DNA of 64,000 nucleotides from an uncultured Algibacter sp. (GTDB taxonomy: Bacteria > Bacteroidota > Bacteroidia > Flavobacteriales > Flavobacteriaceae). The position numbers and the translations under genes are program-made. A model generated the notes under the pieces. That model was not told the origin of the DNA, did not search any database, and saw only the letters and a program-made list of their open reading frames with translations. Positions 27,769-39,033 of this stretch are shown here, piece after piece; the first letter of the stretch is position 1, and every line of letters begins with the position of its first letter. The stretch covers positions 248,001 to 312,000 of the forward strand of contig NZ_CANMAU010000002.1 in the NCBI RefSeq assembly GCF_947495925.1. The letters run 5' to 3'.

Positions 27769-27854
27769 CTTTAATTTTTTGAGTTAAAGTAGCATAAATT
27801 TTAGGCAGAAACAAACCAAATAAATTAAATAATAACTTTTGGTAGTGTAAATTA

Positions 27855-29288
27855 TTAAAAATCTGCATTTTGCGGTGTTCTAGGAAAAGGAATAACGTCC
27901 CTAATATTACTCATACCGGTGGCGAACATGACTAAACGTTCAAAACCTAATCCAAAACCAGAGTGAACGGCTGTGCCAAATTTACGCAAATCCAGGTACC
28001 ACCAGAGCTCCTCTTCTGGAATATTTACAGCAGCCATTCTTTCTTTTAGGATATCTAAACGTTCTTCGCGTTGTGCACCACCAACTATCTCACCTATACC
28101 GGGGAATAAAATATCCATGGCGCGTACAGTTTTGCCATCATCATTTAAACGCATGTAAAAGGCTTTAATGTTTGCCGGATAATCAAATAATATAACAGGA
28201 CATTTAAAATGTTTTTCTACAAGGAATCGCTCATGTTCACTTTGCAAATCTGTACCCCATTCATCAATTAAGTACTTGAATTTCTTCTTCTTGTTAGGCT
28301 TACAGTTTCTTAAAATATCAATGGCTTCAGTATAGCTAACACGCTTAAAATGATTGTCTGTTACGAAATTTAATTTCTCAATTAAAGTCATATCATTACG
28401 TTCTGCCTGAGGTTTTCGTTTATCCTCATCTTGTAAACGTTTGTCAAGAAATTCTAAATCTTCACGATTATGTTCTAGTATATGTTTGATAACCGATTTC
28501 ATGAAGTCTTCAGCCAAATCCATATTCCCAGCCAAGTCCAAAAAAGCAACTTCAGGCTCAATCATCCAGAATTCGGCCAAATGCCTTGAAGTATTGGAGT
28601 TTTCAGCCCTAAAAGTAGGCCCAAATGTATAAACTTTACCAAGTGACATGGCGTATGTTTCTGCTTCTAATTGTCCTGATACGGTAAGATTTGTTTCTTT
28701 GCCAAAGAAATCTTGAGAATAATCTATTTCTCCCTTGTCATCTTTTGGCGGGTTTTTGGAATCAAGGCTTGTAACTTTAAACATTTCACCAGCACCTTCA
28801 GCATCGCTTCCAGTAATTATAGGAGCATGCATATAATAAAACCCGTTTTCATTGAAATATTTGTGAATTGCAAAAGACAATGAAGAACGTAAACGCATTA
28901 CAGCACTAAAAGTATTTGTTCTAGTTCTTAAATGTGCATTTTCTCTAAGAAATTCAAAAGAGTGTTTTTTAGGTTGAATAGGGTAGGTCTCAGGGTCTGA
29001 GTCTCCCAAAATTTCAAATTCACTCACTTGTATTTCAACATTCTGACCCTTTCCTTGACTTTCCACCAATTCACCTTTTACAGAAATAGCTGCGCCCGTA
29101 GTAATCCGTTTCAAAAGCGATTCGTCGAAATTCTCGAAATCAACAACGCATTGTATATTATTAATAGTAGAACCATCATTTAAGGCAATAAATCTATTGG
29201 CTCTAAACGTTCTAACCCAACCTTTTAGTTCTACTTCTGGTATAACAATATCTTGCGTTAATAGTTCTAAAACCGTTCTTGCCTGCAT
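27855..29288 (-). CDS. asnS: Asparaginyl-tRNA synthetase
   Basis: OB fold plus class II motifs; [28 protein letters not shown]. Confidence 0.97.
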   Translation of the reverse strand: MQARTVLELLTQDIVIPEVELKGWVRTFRANRFIALNDGSTINNIQCVVDFENFDESLLKRITTGAAISVKGELVESQGKGQNVEIQVSEFEILGDSDPETYPIQPKKHSFEFLRENAHLRTRTNTFSAVMRLRSSLSFAIHKYFNENGFYYMHAPIITGSDAEGAGEMFKVTSLDSKNPPKDDKGEIDYSQDFFGKETNLTVSGQLEAETYAMSLGKVYTFGPTFRAENSNTSRHLAEFWMIEPEVAFLDLAGNMDLAEDFMKSVIKHILEHNREDLEFLDKRLQDEDKRKPQAERNDMTLIEKLNFVTDNHFKRVSYTEAIDILRNCKPNKKKKFKYLIDEWGTDLQSEHERFLVEKHFKCPVILFDYPANIKAFYMRLNDDGKTVRAMDILFPGIGEIVGGAQREERLDILKERMAAVNIPEEELWWYLDLRKFGTAVHSGFGLGFERLVMFATGMSNIRDVIPFPRTPQNADF

Positions 29289-29406
29289 ATATTCTAGTTT
29301 TGAAATGTAAATATAGTAGTTTCAATCCTTAAAATTAAAAATATAAAATCAAAAATTAATAAGAATTTTGTTGAAATTGACATAATAATGTTTAAATCTG
29401 TAATCT

Positions 29407-31821
29407 TTATTCGTTATGTGAGTCTTTATCAAATTTTTGCTCATTATCTTCTTCTGGGATAATATTGATTGAAGGTTTTCGAAGCACTTCTTTATTAGCA
29501 ATATTACGCTCAAGAGATAAGAGTAGAGAGGGAAGGAGTAATAGGTTTGATAGCATAGCAAATAAAAGCGTAGCAGAAACTAGTGCCCCCAAGGCCACAG
29601 TGCCTCCAAAGCTAGAAATAGTAAATACTGAAAACCCAAAGAATAATACAATGGAGGTATAGAACATACTTACACCAGTTTCACGCAAAGCACCGTAAAC
29701 AGATACTTTAATTTTCCATTTATTTGCTTGTAACTCTTGTCTGTATTTGGCAAGAAAATGAATGGTGTCATCTACTGAAATCCCGAAAGCAATACTAAAT
29801 ACTAATATGGTAGATGGTTTTATTGGAACTCCTAAATATCCCATTAAACCTGCTGTAATTAGCAATGGTAAAAGGTTAGGTATAAGCGAAATAATTATCA
29901 TTCGAGCAGACCTAAATAAGTATGCCATAAATAAGGCGATTAAAAGAATGGCTAATGATAAAGAAATAGCTAAATTTTTAACCAAATACTTCGTCCCCTT
30001 CTGAAATAAAAAGGCTTTTCCAGTCATGGTGACATCGTATTTTTCTTTCGGAAAAACTTTGTCTATTTTATTTTGTAAGTCTTCTTCAATTCCTTCCATT
30101 TTATCCGTGCCTATATCTTTCATAAAGGTTGTAATACGAGCATATTGCCCAGTACTATCAACAAAATTCTTCAGTAAATCGACATTAGAGGATGAATTTT
30201 TAGCATAGGACAGAATAAAGCTATTCTCTTGTGAAGTTGGTAGCTGATAGTATTTTGTTTTACCGTTATAGTAGGCTTGTTTTGAATATTTAACAAGTCC
30301 CACTACCGAAACGGGCTTTGATAATTCAGGGATTTCAATGATTAAATCTTCAAGGGCATCCATGCGTTTCAAAGTTGAGAGCTTCATGACACCTTTTTTT
30401 CTTTTAGTATCAACCATAATCTCTAATGGCATGATACCATTAAATTCATCTTCAAAAAACCGGATATCATGAACGAAATCAGATTCCTGCGGCATATCTT
30501 CAATTAAACTTCCTGAAATTTTAATTTGATAAATACCAATAATACTTACTGTAAGAAGAATAACGGCTGTAACATAAATGGTAATGCGCCTTTGTCTTAC
30601 CATGTGCTCCATCCAATTAACAAAGCCTCCAATCCAACGCTTGTTAAGGTGCTCTAAATGGCGGTTCTTTGGAAATGGTAGAAAGGTATATATTATTGGA
30701 ATGATGAGTAGACATAAAATAAAAATAGCTAATATGCTTAATGAGGCAACAACTCCAAATTCCTTTAAAAGTTTACTTTCTGTTAAAATAAAAGTTGCAA
30801 AACCAGAAGCTGTGGTAACATTGGTCATTAAAGTGGCATTACCAACTTTTGTTATAACACGTTGAAGCGATTTTACTTTATTCCCATGAAGTTTAACTTC
30901 ATGCTGATATTTATTTATTAAAAAAATACAGTTAGGGATCCCGATGACTATAATTAATGGAGGTATAAGTGCTGTGAGTACTGTGATTTCGTAATTCAAG
31001 GCTCCGATAATACCAAGTGTCCACATCACACCAATACAAACCACAATTAGAGATATTAATGTCGCTCTAAAAGACCTAAAAAAGAAAAAGAATATAAGGG
31101 ATGTAACGAGTAGAGCAGCAAAAACAAACAAGCCAATTTCATCTACAATGTTTTGAGCGTTAAGTGTCCTGATATAGGGCATTCCAGAGATTCTAACATC
31201 TAAGTTAGTGTCTTCTTCAAAATCATTAATTAAGGGTATAAATATGTCGTTTACGAATTCTTTTCTAATCGGCGTGTTTACGATATCTTTTTTTAAATAG
31301 ATGGCCGTTCGAATAGTTTTGGTTTCTTTATTGAATAAGAAATTATCATAGAATGGGTATTTTTCGAACAACTCACTTTGCAGGGATTCTATTTGAGCTA
31401 TAGATTTAATAGAATCCTTGATAAACGGTTCAAGTTTAAATCGCTCATTTTTAGTGTCTTTTATAAGTTTTTGGAGGTCTTTTATTGAAATAACAGTTTC
31501 AACGGCATTAAATTTCTTAAACTTTTCTGATAGTTTATTCCAAGCGTTAAGTTTTTCAATAGAAAATAAGGTGCTATCTTTTACACCTAAGACTATGAGA
31601 TTACCTTCTTCTCCAAAGGTTTTTAAAAAGTTGTTATAAGCAATATTTACTTCATGATCATCAGGTAATAAATTTGCCTCATTATTTGAAAGGCGCATGT
31701 TCTCCCATTTTTGACTTAAAAGAAAAGTGGCAATTGTAATAGCAACAAGAATTATAATTTTATTTCTTAAAATTATTCTTGCAGTTACATCCCAAAAGTC
31801 TTTGGTAAAAAGTTTAATCAT
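29407..31821 (-). CDS. RND superfamily / MMPL domain exporter
   Basis: Two repeats of 6 TMs, FSIAFGISVDDTIHFLAKY. Confidence 0.93.
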   Translation of the reverse strand: MIKLFTKDFWDVTARIILRNKIIILVAITIATFLLSQKWENMRLSNNEANLLPDDHEVNIAYNNFLKTFGEEGNLIVLGVKDSTLFSIEKLNAWNKLSEKFKKFNAVETVISIKDLQKLIKDTKNERFKLEPFIKDSIKSIAQIESLQSELFEKYPFYDNFLFNKETKTIRTAIYLKKDIVNTPIRKEFVNDIFIPLINDFEEDTNLDVRISGMPYIRTLNAQNIVDEIGLFVFAALLVTSLIFFFFFRSFRATLISLIVVCIGVMWTLGIIGALNYEITVLTALIPPLIIVIGIPNCIFLINKYQHEVKLHGNKVKSLQRVITKVGNATLMTNVTTASGFATFILTESKLLKEFGVVASLSILAIFILCLLIIPIIYTFLPFPKNRHLEHLNKRWIGGFVNWMEHMVRQRRITIYVTAVILLTVSIIGIYQIKISGSLIEDMPQESDFVHDIRFFEDEFNGIMPLEIMVDTKRKKGVMKLSTLKRMDALEDLIIEIPELSKPVSVVGLVKYSKQAYYNGKTKYYQLPTSQENSFILSYAKNSSSNVDLLKNFVDSTGQYARITTFMKDIGTDKMEGIEEDLQNKIDKVFPKEKYDVTMTGKAFLFQKGTKYLVKNLAISLSLAILLIALFMAYLFRSARMIIISLIPNLLPLLITAGLMGYLGVPIKPSTILVFSIAFGISVDDTIHFLAKYRQELQANKWKIKVSVYGALRETGVSMFYTSIVLFFGFSVFTISSFGGTVALGALVSATLLFAMLSNLLLLPSLLLSLERNIANKEVLRKPSINIIPEEDNEQKFDKDSHNE

Positions 31822-31963
31822 GCCTTAAATTAAAGATGCGCAAAGGTAGAAAAAACCACCATAATACCTCATAATGAGCCGTTAAATATAAACTTAAGGT
31901 TAAGATAAAATAGGAAAATGAGTGAAATATTTTTTTTTGAATGTAATAGGTAAGATTTGGTGC

Positions 31964-31994
31964 AAAAAAAAGCGACTTTAAAGTCGCTTTTTTT
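31964..31994 (-). terminator. Terminator downstream of frr
   Basis: AAAAAAAGCGACTTTAAAGTCGCTTTTTTT. Confidence 0.85.
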
Positions 31995-32551
31995 TATACT
32001 GTCATGATTTCTTTTTCTTTATTATCGAAATGCTCATCCACTTTTTTAACATGATTGTCTGTTATTTGTTGTATGTCTATTTCGGCATTTTTCTTTAAGT
32101 CCTCAGAAATATCATCATTTTTTTTAATATCGTTCATAGCGTCTTTACGCGCTGTTCTAATACTTACTTTAGCGTCTTCTGCTTCCGCTTTAGCTTGTTT
32201 TGCTAAATCTTTACGGCGTTCTTCTGTTAAAGGTGGTACATTAATAATAATGGTTTCACCGTTATTCATTGGGTTAAACCCAAGGTTAGCATAAGCAATA
32301 CCACGCTCTATTTCTTGAAGCATACTTTTTTCCCAGGGTTGAACGGTAATCGTTCTACCGTCGGGCGTATTAACATTAGCGACCTGGCTTAAAGGTGTTT
32401 GTGTGCCATAATAATCAACCATAACGCTTCCTAACATGGCTGGACTTGCTTTTCCAGCTCTAATATTTTGAAATTGTTTTTTAAGGTGGGCAATTGCGTT
32501 GTCCATTGATTCCTTTGCGGTATCTAATATAAATAGTATGTCTTCGTTCAT
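31994..32551 (-). CDS. frr: Ribosome recycling factor
   Basis: IRAGKASPAMLGSVMVDYYG, TEERRKDLAKQAK. Confidence 0.97.
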   Translation of the reverse strand: MNEDILFILDTAKESMDNAIAHLKKQFQNIRAGKASPAMLGSVMVDYYGTQTPLSQVANVNTPDGRTITVQPWEKSMLQEIERGIAYANLGFNPMNNGETIIINVPPLTEERRKDLAKQAKAEAEDAKVSIRTARKDAMNDIKKNDDISEDLKKNAEIDIQQITDNHVKKVDEHFDNKEKEIMTV

Positions 32552-32604
32552 GGTCTTATATGTTTTTCAAATTATATAGGCTTGTTCAAAAACTAGGTCA
32601 AGTA

Positions 32605-33312
32605 TTATACGTTTACTACGGTTCCAATATTTTCTCCTGAGACTACCTTAAGAAGATTTCCTTTCTTATTCATATCAAAAACAATAATTGGTAATTTGTT
32701 TTCTTGACTTAATGTGAAGGCTGTTGTATCCATAACTTTTAGACCTTTTCTTAAAACGTCGTCAAAAGATATACTATTAAATTTCACTGCTGTAGTATCT
32801 TTTTCAGGATCTGCATTATAAATACCATCTACTCGCGTACCTTTTAAAATAACATCAGCTTCAATTTCAATAGCACGTAATACTGCTGCCGAATCTGTTG
32901 TAAAATAAGGATTTCCAGTGCCACCACCAAAAATAACTACACGTCCTTTTTCTAAATGGCGCATAGCCTTTCTTCTTATAAATGGTTCTGCAACCTCATT
33001 AATTTTTATTGCAGTTTGTAATCGTGTTGGAATGTCTGCATCTTCTAGAGCACCTTGTAAAGCCAACCCGTTAATTACGGTTGCTAGCATGCCCATATGG
33101 TCGCCTTGAACACGATCCATACCCTTACTGGCCCCTGCAAGACCTCTAAAAATATTTCCGCCGCCAATAACAATGGCGACTTCTATACCTTTATCGGTTA
33201 TGGTTTTGATATCTTGAGCGTATTCTGCTAAACGGTCTGGATCTATACCGTATTGACGTGTTCCCATTAAGGCTTCACCTGATAGTTTGAGGAGTATTCT
33301 TTTGTATTTCAT
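32605..33312 (-). CDS. pyrH: UMP kinase; start revised to [17 protein letters not shown]
   Basis: UMP kinase N-terminus and GGGNIFRG motif; ORF track over-extends to 33432. Confidence 0.96.
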   Translation of the reverse strand: MKYKRILLKLSGEALMGTRQYGIDPDRLAEYAQDIKTITDKGIEVAIVIGGGNIFRGLAGASKGMDRVQGDHMGMLATVINGLALQGALEDADIPTRLQTAIKINEVAEPFIRRKAMRHLEKGRVVIFGGGTGNPYFTTDSAAVLRAIEIEADVILKGTRVDGIYNADPEKDTTAVKFNSISFDDVLRKGLKVMDTTAFTLSQENKLPIIVFDMNKKGNLLKVVSGENIGTVVNV

Positions 33313-33324
33313 AAGTATTTGATG

Positions 33325-33348
33325 AGATTGTCGTTTATACGACAATCT
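33325..33348 (-). ncRNA. Candidate 5'-terminal stem-loop of pyrH mRNA
   Basis: AGATTGTCGT-N4-ACGACAATCT perfect 10-bp stem between -7 box (33357-33364) and ATG (33312). Confidence 0.5.
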
Positions 33349-33356
33349 AGGTTGTG

Positions 33357-33364
33357 CAAAACTA
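33357..33364 (-). promoter_or_regulatory. Predicted -7 box TAGTTTTG of pyrH
   Basis: TAnnTTTG on minus strand. Confidence 0.55.
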
Positions 33365-33421
33365 CATAAATTTTTGGTGTTTATTGAAGTACAATTTATC
33401 AAAATATGGGTATTGTAAGCT

Positions 33422-33458
33422 AAAAAAGCCACAACTCTAAAAAGAATAGTGGCTTTTA
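33422..33458 (-). terminator. Terminator downstream of tsf
   Basis: AAAAGCCAC...GTGGCTTTT stem with flanking A/T tracts. Confidence 0.75.
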
Positions 33459-33490
33459 TATGGTTAAGATTCTGTTTACACAGAAATTTG

Positions 33491-34465
33491 TTATCCTACT
33501 GATGCACGTTTGAAACCAGCGATTTCAACATCTCCAAAAGAAGAAACGTATTCAGAAACAGTTTTCTTCTCATCTTTAATGAACTTTTGGTCTAATAGAC
33601 ATTGTTCTTGATCTAAAGTGGTGTTATCAGAAATAAAGCGTTCCATTTTTCCTGGTAAAATTCTATCCCAGATTTTTTCTGGCTTACCTTCGGCAGCTAA
33701 TTCCGCTTTAGCAGCTTCTTCAGCTTGAGCTAAAACTTCAGGAGTTAATTGTGCCATAGAAATATAGCTAGGTACATTTTTAAGAGTTTTACCTAAACGA
33801 CCTAATTCAATATTATCTTTTTCAATAACAGCAATTCTAGCTTCAGTTTCAGATGCAATGTATGCAGGATCAAAATCTTTATAAGATAAGGAAGTTGCAC
33901 CCATAGATGCTACTTGCATAGCAACATCTTTCACTAAAACATCAGCGTTATCAACCTTAGCAGTTAAACCAACTAAAGCGGCAATTTTGTTAATGTGAAC
34001 GTAAGAACCAACATAAGGAGCTTCTAATTTCTCAAAAGCGTTTATTTCTAATTTCTCACCAACTACGCCAGTTTGCTCAACTAATTTTTCAGCAACAGAC
34101 ATACCACCAAAATCAGCAGCTAAAAAGGCTTCTTTATTATCGAAGTTTAAAGCAATTTCAGCAAATTGATTTGCCAAGGCTAAAAAGTTTTCGTTTTTAC
34201 CAACAAAGTCAGTTTCACAACCTAAAACAATAGCAACACCAGCAGTCTGGTCTGCATTAATTTTAGAAACAGCAGCTCCCTCAGAAGAATCTCTGTCAGC
34301 TCTTTTTTCTGCTACTTTTTGTCCTTTTTTGCGCAATACCTCAATAGCTTTATCGAAGTCTCCTTCAGCTTCAACTAAAGCTTTTTTGCAGTCCATCATA
34401 CCTGCACCAGTTGCTTGTCTCAATTTATTAACTTCAGCAGCTGTTACTTTTACTGTAGTACTCAT
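33491..34465 (-). CDS. tsf: Elongation factor Ts
   Basis: [37 protein letters not shown]. Confidence 0.98.
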   Translation of the reverse strand: MSTTVKVTAAEVNKLRQATGAGMMDCKKALVEAEGDFDKAIEVLRKKGQKVAEKRADRDSSEGAAVSKINADQTAGVAIVLGCETDFVGKNENFLALANQFAEIALNFDNKEAFLAADFGGMSVAEKLVEQTGVVGEKLEINAFEKLEAPYVGSYVHINKIAALVGLTAKVDNADVLVKDVAMQVASMGATSLSYKDFDPAYIASETEARIAVIEKDNIELGRLGKTLKNVPSYISMAQLTPEVLAQAEEAAKAELAAEGKPEKIWDRILPGKMERFISDNTTLDQEQCLLDQKFIKDEKKTVSEYVSSFGDVEIAGFKRASVG

Positions 34466-34550
34466 AGTTATTGTAATTTAAAAAAGTCGTTCAATATATT
34501 TTCAAAAAAGAAAAGAACTAAACGACTTAATTTTATTGTGTTAATATTAT

Positions 34551-35369
34551 TTATTCTTCTTCTTCAGCAATTGCTTTAGGTGCTGGAGCAGCTTTAGCTT
34601 TAGGAGCAGCTTTTTCAACTACAGCTTCTGCTTTTGCTTCCGTTTTAGGAGCTTCTTTAGCCACAGCTGAAGCTTCTTTTTCCGCTTTGCGTTCTGCTAA
34701 TCCTTCAGATACTGCAGATGTTACATGCGTTAAGATTTTATCTATCGATTTAGAAGCATCATCATTTGCAGGGATAACATAATCAACCTGACGTGGGTCA
34801 GAATTAGTATCAACCATAGCAAAAATTGGAATGTTTAATTTTTGAGCTTCTTTAATCGCGATGTGCTCACGCTTAATATCTACAACAAATAAAGCACCTG
34901 GTAAACGTGTCATATCACTTATAGAACCTAAGTTTTTTTCCAACTTAGCTCTTAAACGATCAACTTGTAAACGTTCTTTTTTAGATAATGTCATGAACGT
35001 ACCGTCTTTCTTCATTCTATCAATAGAAGCCATTTTTTTAACCGCTTTTCTAATAGTAACAAAGTTAGTTAACATACCACCTGGCCATCTTTCAGTGATG
35101 TAAGGCATGTTAATTTCGCCAGCTTTTTCAGCAACTATATCTTTTGCTTGTTTTTTTGTTGCAACGAATAAAATTTTACGTCCAGAAGCTGCAATTTTTG
35201 CAAGTGCTGCTCCAGCTTCATCAATTTTAGCCGCTGTTTTGTAAAGGTTTATAATATGGATACCGTTACGCTCCATATATACGTAAGGAGCCATGTTTGG
35301 ATCCCACTTACGTGTAAGGTGTCCGAAGTGTACACCTGCTTCAAGTAATTCTTTTACTTCTACTGCCAT
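34551..35369 (-). CDS. rpsB: 30S ribosomal protein S2; start revised to MAVEVKELLEAGVHFGH
   Basis: S2 signature; Ala/Lys/Glu-rich C-terminal tail. Confidence 0.97.
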   Translation of the reverse strand: MAVEVKELLEAGVHFGHLTRKWDPNMAPYVYMERNGIHIINLYKTAAKIDEAGAALAKIAASGRKILFVATKKQAKDIVAEKAGEINMPYITERWPGGMLTNFVTIRKAVKKMASIDRMKKDGTFMTLSKKERLQVDRLRAKLEKNLGSISDMTRLPGALFVVDIKREHIAIKEAQKLNIPIFAMVDTNSDPRQVDYVIPANDDASKSIDKILTHVTSAVSEGLAERKAEKEASAVAKEAPKTEAKAEAVVEKAAPKAKAAPAPKAIAEEEE

Positions 35370-35557
35370 TTTGTAATAGTTTACGTTCTGTTGAATTAGC
35401 AATGTTCCCTTTGGCTTTAAAGCTTATGGCTTCATTTAGATGCTAAACTAAATCCTGTCTTTTGAACTAGGACAACAATAACTGTTTTAAATTTATTATT
35501 TTGTTTTGAAAATGATAAAGGAATCTGATAACCAGATCCTGAACCAAGTCCAGGATA

Positions 35558-35944
35558 TTAACGTTTCGAGAATTGAAATTTCTTACGAGCTTTCTTCTGA
35601 CCGAATTTCTTACGTTCAACCATTCTTGGGTCTCTTGTTAATAAACCTTCTGGTTTAAGCGTTAATCTGTTTTCAGCATCAACTTCGCACATTGCACGAG
35701 AAATTGCTAAACGAACAGCTTCAGCTTGTCCAGTAATACCACCTCCATATACATTAACTGTAATATCAAAGTTGGCGTCATTGTTAGTCAAAACTAATGG
35801 TTGTTTTACTTTGTACTGTAAAGTAGCTGTAGTAAAATAATTAGCTAAGTCTTTTTTATTAATTGTAATGTTACCTTTTCCTGGAGCAACATAAGCGCGC
35901 GCAACAGCCGTTTTTCTACGGCCAATTTTGTGAATTACTTCCAT
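35558..35944 (-). CDS. rpsI: 30S ribosomal protein S9
   Basis: GRRKTAVARAYV, GQAEAVRLAISRAM, C-terminal KKFQFSKR. Confidence 0.98.
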   Translation of the reverse strand: MEVIHKIGRRKTAVARAYVAPGKGNITINKKDLANYFTTATLQYKVKQPLVLTNNDANFDITVNVYGGGITGQAEAVRLAISRAMCEVDAENRLTLKPEGLLTRDPRMVERKKFGQKKARKKFQFSKR

Positions 35945-35945
35945 G

Positions 35946-36401
35946 TTATTTAAATTCTTCTAGATTTATTGTTTTTGGCTTTTGAGCTGCATGTGCATGC
36001 TCTGTACCAACAACAACGGTTAGGTTACGGAATAAATTTGCCCCTAATTTATTTTTAGGTAACATTCCTTTAACTGATTTTTCTACTACTCTTGCAGGAT
36101 CTTTTCCGTACAATTCTGTAGCAGTTAAACTTTTTTGACCCCCTGGGTATCCGGTGTGACGAATGTATGATTTCTCAGTCCATTTGTTACCAGATAACGT
36201 GATTTTTTCAGCATTGATAATAATAACATTATCTCCGCAATCAACATGAGGTGTGAAGTTTGGCTTGTGCTTACCTCTTAAAAGTTTTGCAACTTTAGAA
36301 GCTAAACGACCAAGCGCTTGACCTTCAGCATCAACCAAAACCCACTCCTTATTTACAGTAGCTTTGTTTGCTGAAATCGTTTTGTAGCTTAATGTGTCCA
36401 C
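35946..36401 (-). CDS. rplM: 50S ribosomal protein L13 (GTG start)
   Basis: [43 protein letters not shown]. Confidence 0.98.
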   Translation of the reverse strand: MDTLSYKTISANKATVNKEWVLVDAEGQALGRLASKVAKLLRGKHKPNFTPHVDCGDNVIIINAEKITLSGNKWTEKSYIRHTGYPGGQKSLTATELYGKDPARVVEKSVKGMLPKNKLGANLFRNLTVVVGTEHAHAAQKPKTINLEEFK

Positions 36402-36449
36402 ACTAATGATTTTTAATTATTAAACATTCCTCTCTTAAAAAAGAGTTTG

Positions 36450-36480
36450 CAAATTTACGATTATATATTTGATTACCAAA
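36450..36480 (-). promoter_or_regulatory. Promoter of rplM-rpsI: TTTG-N19-TAAATTTG
   Basis: Exact match to Bacteroidetes -33/-7 consensus with 19-nt spacing. Confidence 0.75.
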
Positions 36481-36841
36481 TAGTGAAGTGAGTTTATTTT
36501 GTACGAGGTCTAAGTGATTATTTTGATAAGTTTTAAGATATTATGATATGACAACTTTAGGGCTATACCGGCTATTTAAAGTTTAAAATTAAACAAAGGT
36601 CACAGAGGTTTTATTTATGATCATTTATTTAGGTCACGAAATATCTTGTTTCAATAGATATTCTCAATTTGTTTGAGCATTAAATTAGTCCTTTGTATTT
36701 TCTGTCAGCGTGTTGTTTTATGAAATTTTTTTAATGTTCAAGGTGTTTTTAAATTCACTATAAAAATAGCATATTAGGAATACAAGATTTCTTATTTGTT
36801 AAAGTCTAATTTAGCAGCTTAAACATTCGATTTGCAACACG

Positions 36842-37738
36842 CTACCAAGGTAAAGGAACAACTGGAGCAATGGTAATTCTAAACTGATGTTGTGGGCCAA
36901 AAGCGTCTGGAGTAGCCACATAATACCAATACTGACCACCAATTCTAACAGGGAGTTTTCCAAATTTTAAAACTTTCTGAATTCCTGTTCCTATAGGTAG
37001 TGTTAACTTATTACCACTAGATGCATTATGATTGTAGGCATAAGTTGGAGAGGCCGTAATCTGCCAACCCTTTTCAAGGTTTATGGTGTAAAAATATTGC
37101 CCTGCAGTAATACTGGTGCTCGATGAACCATCAGAGGTTAGCCAAAAGTCATCCGCTAAAATAGCACTGGATTCAGGGTCGGAATCGTCTGTGCTTCCAA
37201 TGCCCCAGGCGTGGGTAATAATTATACCCACAGCTCCAAAACTGGTTAGTTTAGCTACCATTACTTCTGGACCTAGCGTGGTTTGCTTTGCTCTAAGGGT
37301 CTTGTTCGACGCGGTCTTAAATCCTCCAAATACTCCGGCTAAGGTAATCCATTTTGAAGGCCAAGTTTTTCCAATAGCCACATCGGCACTAATATTGCCA
37401 AAACCTGATTCTTGTTTAAATCCAGATGCAGTAGTAGTTGGTTGGGAAGTATATATAGGGATCAATGGTCTCACATATAAATTGATACCTTCCGAAATTG
37501 GTATAGGTAATGAAGGTTGAAAATTAAGGACCGTAGCATTTTGGGCGTTGGCACCATCAACATCACCATTATAATCTATAAAATCTATCGGGAATAGCAT
37601 TTGCCCTAAAGTGGCATTAGGGTTTGCCAATTCCTTAGCTAAGTCGGAAGCGCTTATTCCTGGTTTGACATCTTGGGCATTAACCGAATACGTTATAAAT
37701 AATAAAACGACAAGTGAAAGTAGATAGTTTGTTTTCAT
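36842..37738 (-). CDS. Outer-membrane channel/transporter-like beta-barrel protein ('neuromedin U'-like bacterial family)
   Basis: Signal peptide, beta-barrel pattern, C-terminal aromatic PLPW. Confidence 0.6.
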   Translation of the reverse strand: MKTNYLLSLVVLLFITYSVNAQDVKPGISASDLAKELANPNATLGQMLFPIDFIDYNGDVDGANAQNATVLNFQPSLPIPISEGINLYVRPLIPIYTSQPTTTASGFKQESGFGNISADVAIGKTWPSKWITLAGVFGGFKTASNKTLRAKQTTLGPEVMVAKLTSFGAVGIIITHAWGIGSTDDSDPESSAILADDFWLTSDGSSSTSITAGQYFYTINLEKGWQITASPTYAYNHNASSGNKLTLPIGTGIQKVLKFGKLPVRIGGQYWYYVATPDAFGPQHQFRITIAPVVPLPW

Positions 37739-37768
37739 GTTAAAAAGGATGTATTATAATTTTTCAAA

Positions 37769-39022
37769 TTAAAACTCAAATTTTGCCATGGTTTGTATTC
37801 TATGGGCAGCACCATAAGCATCGTTGGTGGTGCGTTGTTCTCCCCACATATATTCGGCACCAATGGAGAAATTTTTGTCAAACTGGTAAATAAGGTTGGC
37901 ATGTCCTACTCCTCCTCGTTTTAAGGAGAAGGGAGCTCTTGAATCGGGAGAATCTAACCATCCATAAGCATAATTAAAATTAGATTCCAGTTTTGGGCTC
38001 CATCTATGCATAAAACCTAATAACGCAGATTTGGCTAACATTGGATCTAATTTGCCATCGGCATTAAGAACGGCATTGCCATTACTGCCAGCAAAGGCTA
38101 TAATATTTTCTCCATAGGCATTGCCATAATTAAAGTTGAAGGTGAAGTAATTATTTTCGCCAATATACTGTCTGCCTGCAACAACCAATGCCCATTGGGT
38201 TGTCTGATCCGATGGCCCTGTAGTACCACCATCCCATCGCAATTCAGCTAGGCTGGCACCAGTCCATAAAATCCCAGTTTTCCATTTGTAGTCCATTCTG
38301 AGCGCCACTAAGGGTAACTTTACGTTAGCTTGTCCTTCAAAATTATTGGGATTTTCAATTCCTAAGAAATCTAAAGATTCTAGCGCCGCAGCAATTTTTA
38401 TTTTTTCAGATACTTGTTTCTGGTATCTTATTTGTACAGATCGCCCTCCAAATAAGGCATCACCTGCAGCAAAGTCGATCATAAAGGCCATGGATTCTAG
38501 AAAAGACAGGGTAGTCCAGGTTTGACCTATAATAAAATCGCCCGCTGTGATATAAGCATGCCTCAACCTAAATCGATTCCCATCTGAAAAAAAATCACCT
38601 TCAATAAATAGCTGTAAAGGAATTTTATCTTCAGCAAAGCGTCTTAAATCTATATGAAAACGCGTTTCTTTGGCTGTAAAGGCAACATAGCCTTCATTGT
38701 CATATTCTGGTTCACCTCTTACTGGAATGGTAGACATTAAGAATTGACTTTTATCGGTAGTTCCATCAAAATCATATATAAAATCAGCCTTTACATAGCC
38801 ACCAAGTTTCATTCTTAAATCAGTTCCAAACATGGGCCAGGAACCTGGAAACTCTTCATTGACCAAGTTTTCTGCGGCTGTTTTTAAGATGTCTTCTTTA
38901 ACGTCCTTATCAGGAATGACTAATTGATTTTGAGTAGAATCTTTAGAAGCCTTTACCTGCGCATGTATTGCTGCAGGTAAAAGCCAAATAAAAAGTATAA
39001 AGGAATATTTATAATTTTTCAA
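37769..39022 (-). CDS. DcaP-like trimeric porin family protein
   Basis: LRMKLGGYVKADFIYDFD, QTWTTLSFLESMAFMIDFAAGDALFGGRSVQIRYQ. Confidence 0.75.
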   Translation of the reverse strand: MKNYKYSFILFIWLLPAAIHAQVKASKDSTQNQLVIPDKDVKEDILKTAAENLVNEEFPGSWPMFGTDLRMKLGGYVKADFIYDFDGTTDKSQFLMSTIPVRGEPEYDNEGYVAFTAKETRFHIDLRRFAEDKIPLQLFIEGDFFSDGNRFRLRHAYITAGDFIIGQTWTTLSFLESMAFMIDFAAGDALFGGRSVQIRYQKQVSEKIKIAAALESLDFLGIENPNNFEGQANVKLPLVALRMDYKWKTGILWTGASLAELRWDGGTTGPSDQTTQWALVVAGRQYIGENNYFTFNFNYGNAYGENIIAFAGSNGNAVLNADGKLDPMLAKSALLGFMHRWSPKLESNFNYAYGWLDSPDSRAPFSLKRGGVGHANLIYQFDKNFSIGAEYMWGEQRTTNDAYGAAHRIQTMAKFEF

Positions 39023-39033
39023 GATGCGTTTTT

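Noticed and set aside
36621-36680. Short plus-strand ORF in the gap upstream of rplM
   Set aside because: About 20 codons with no initiation or conservation evidence.
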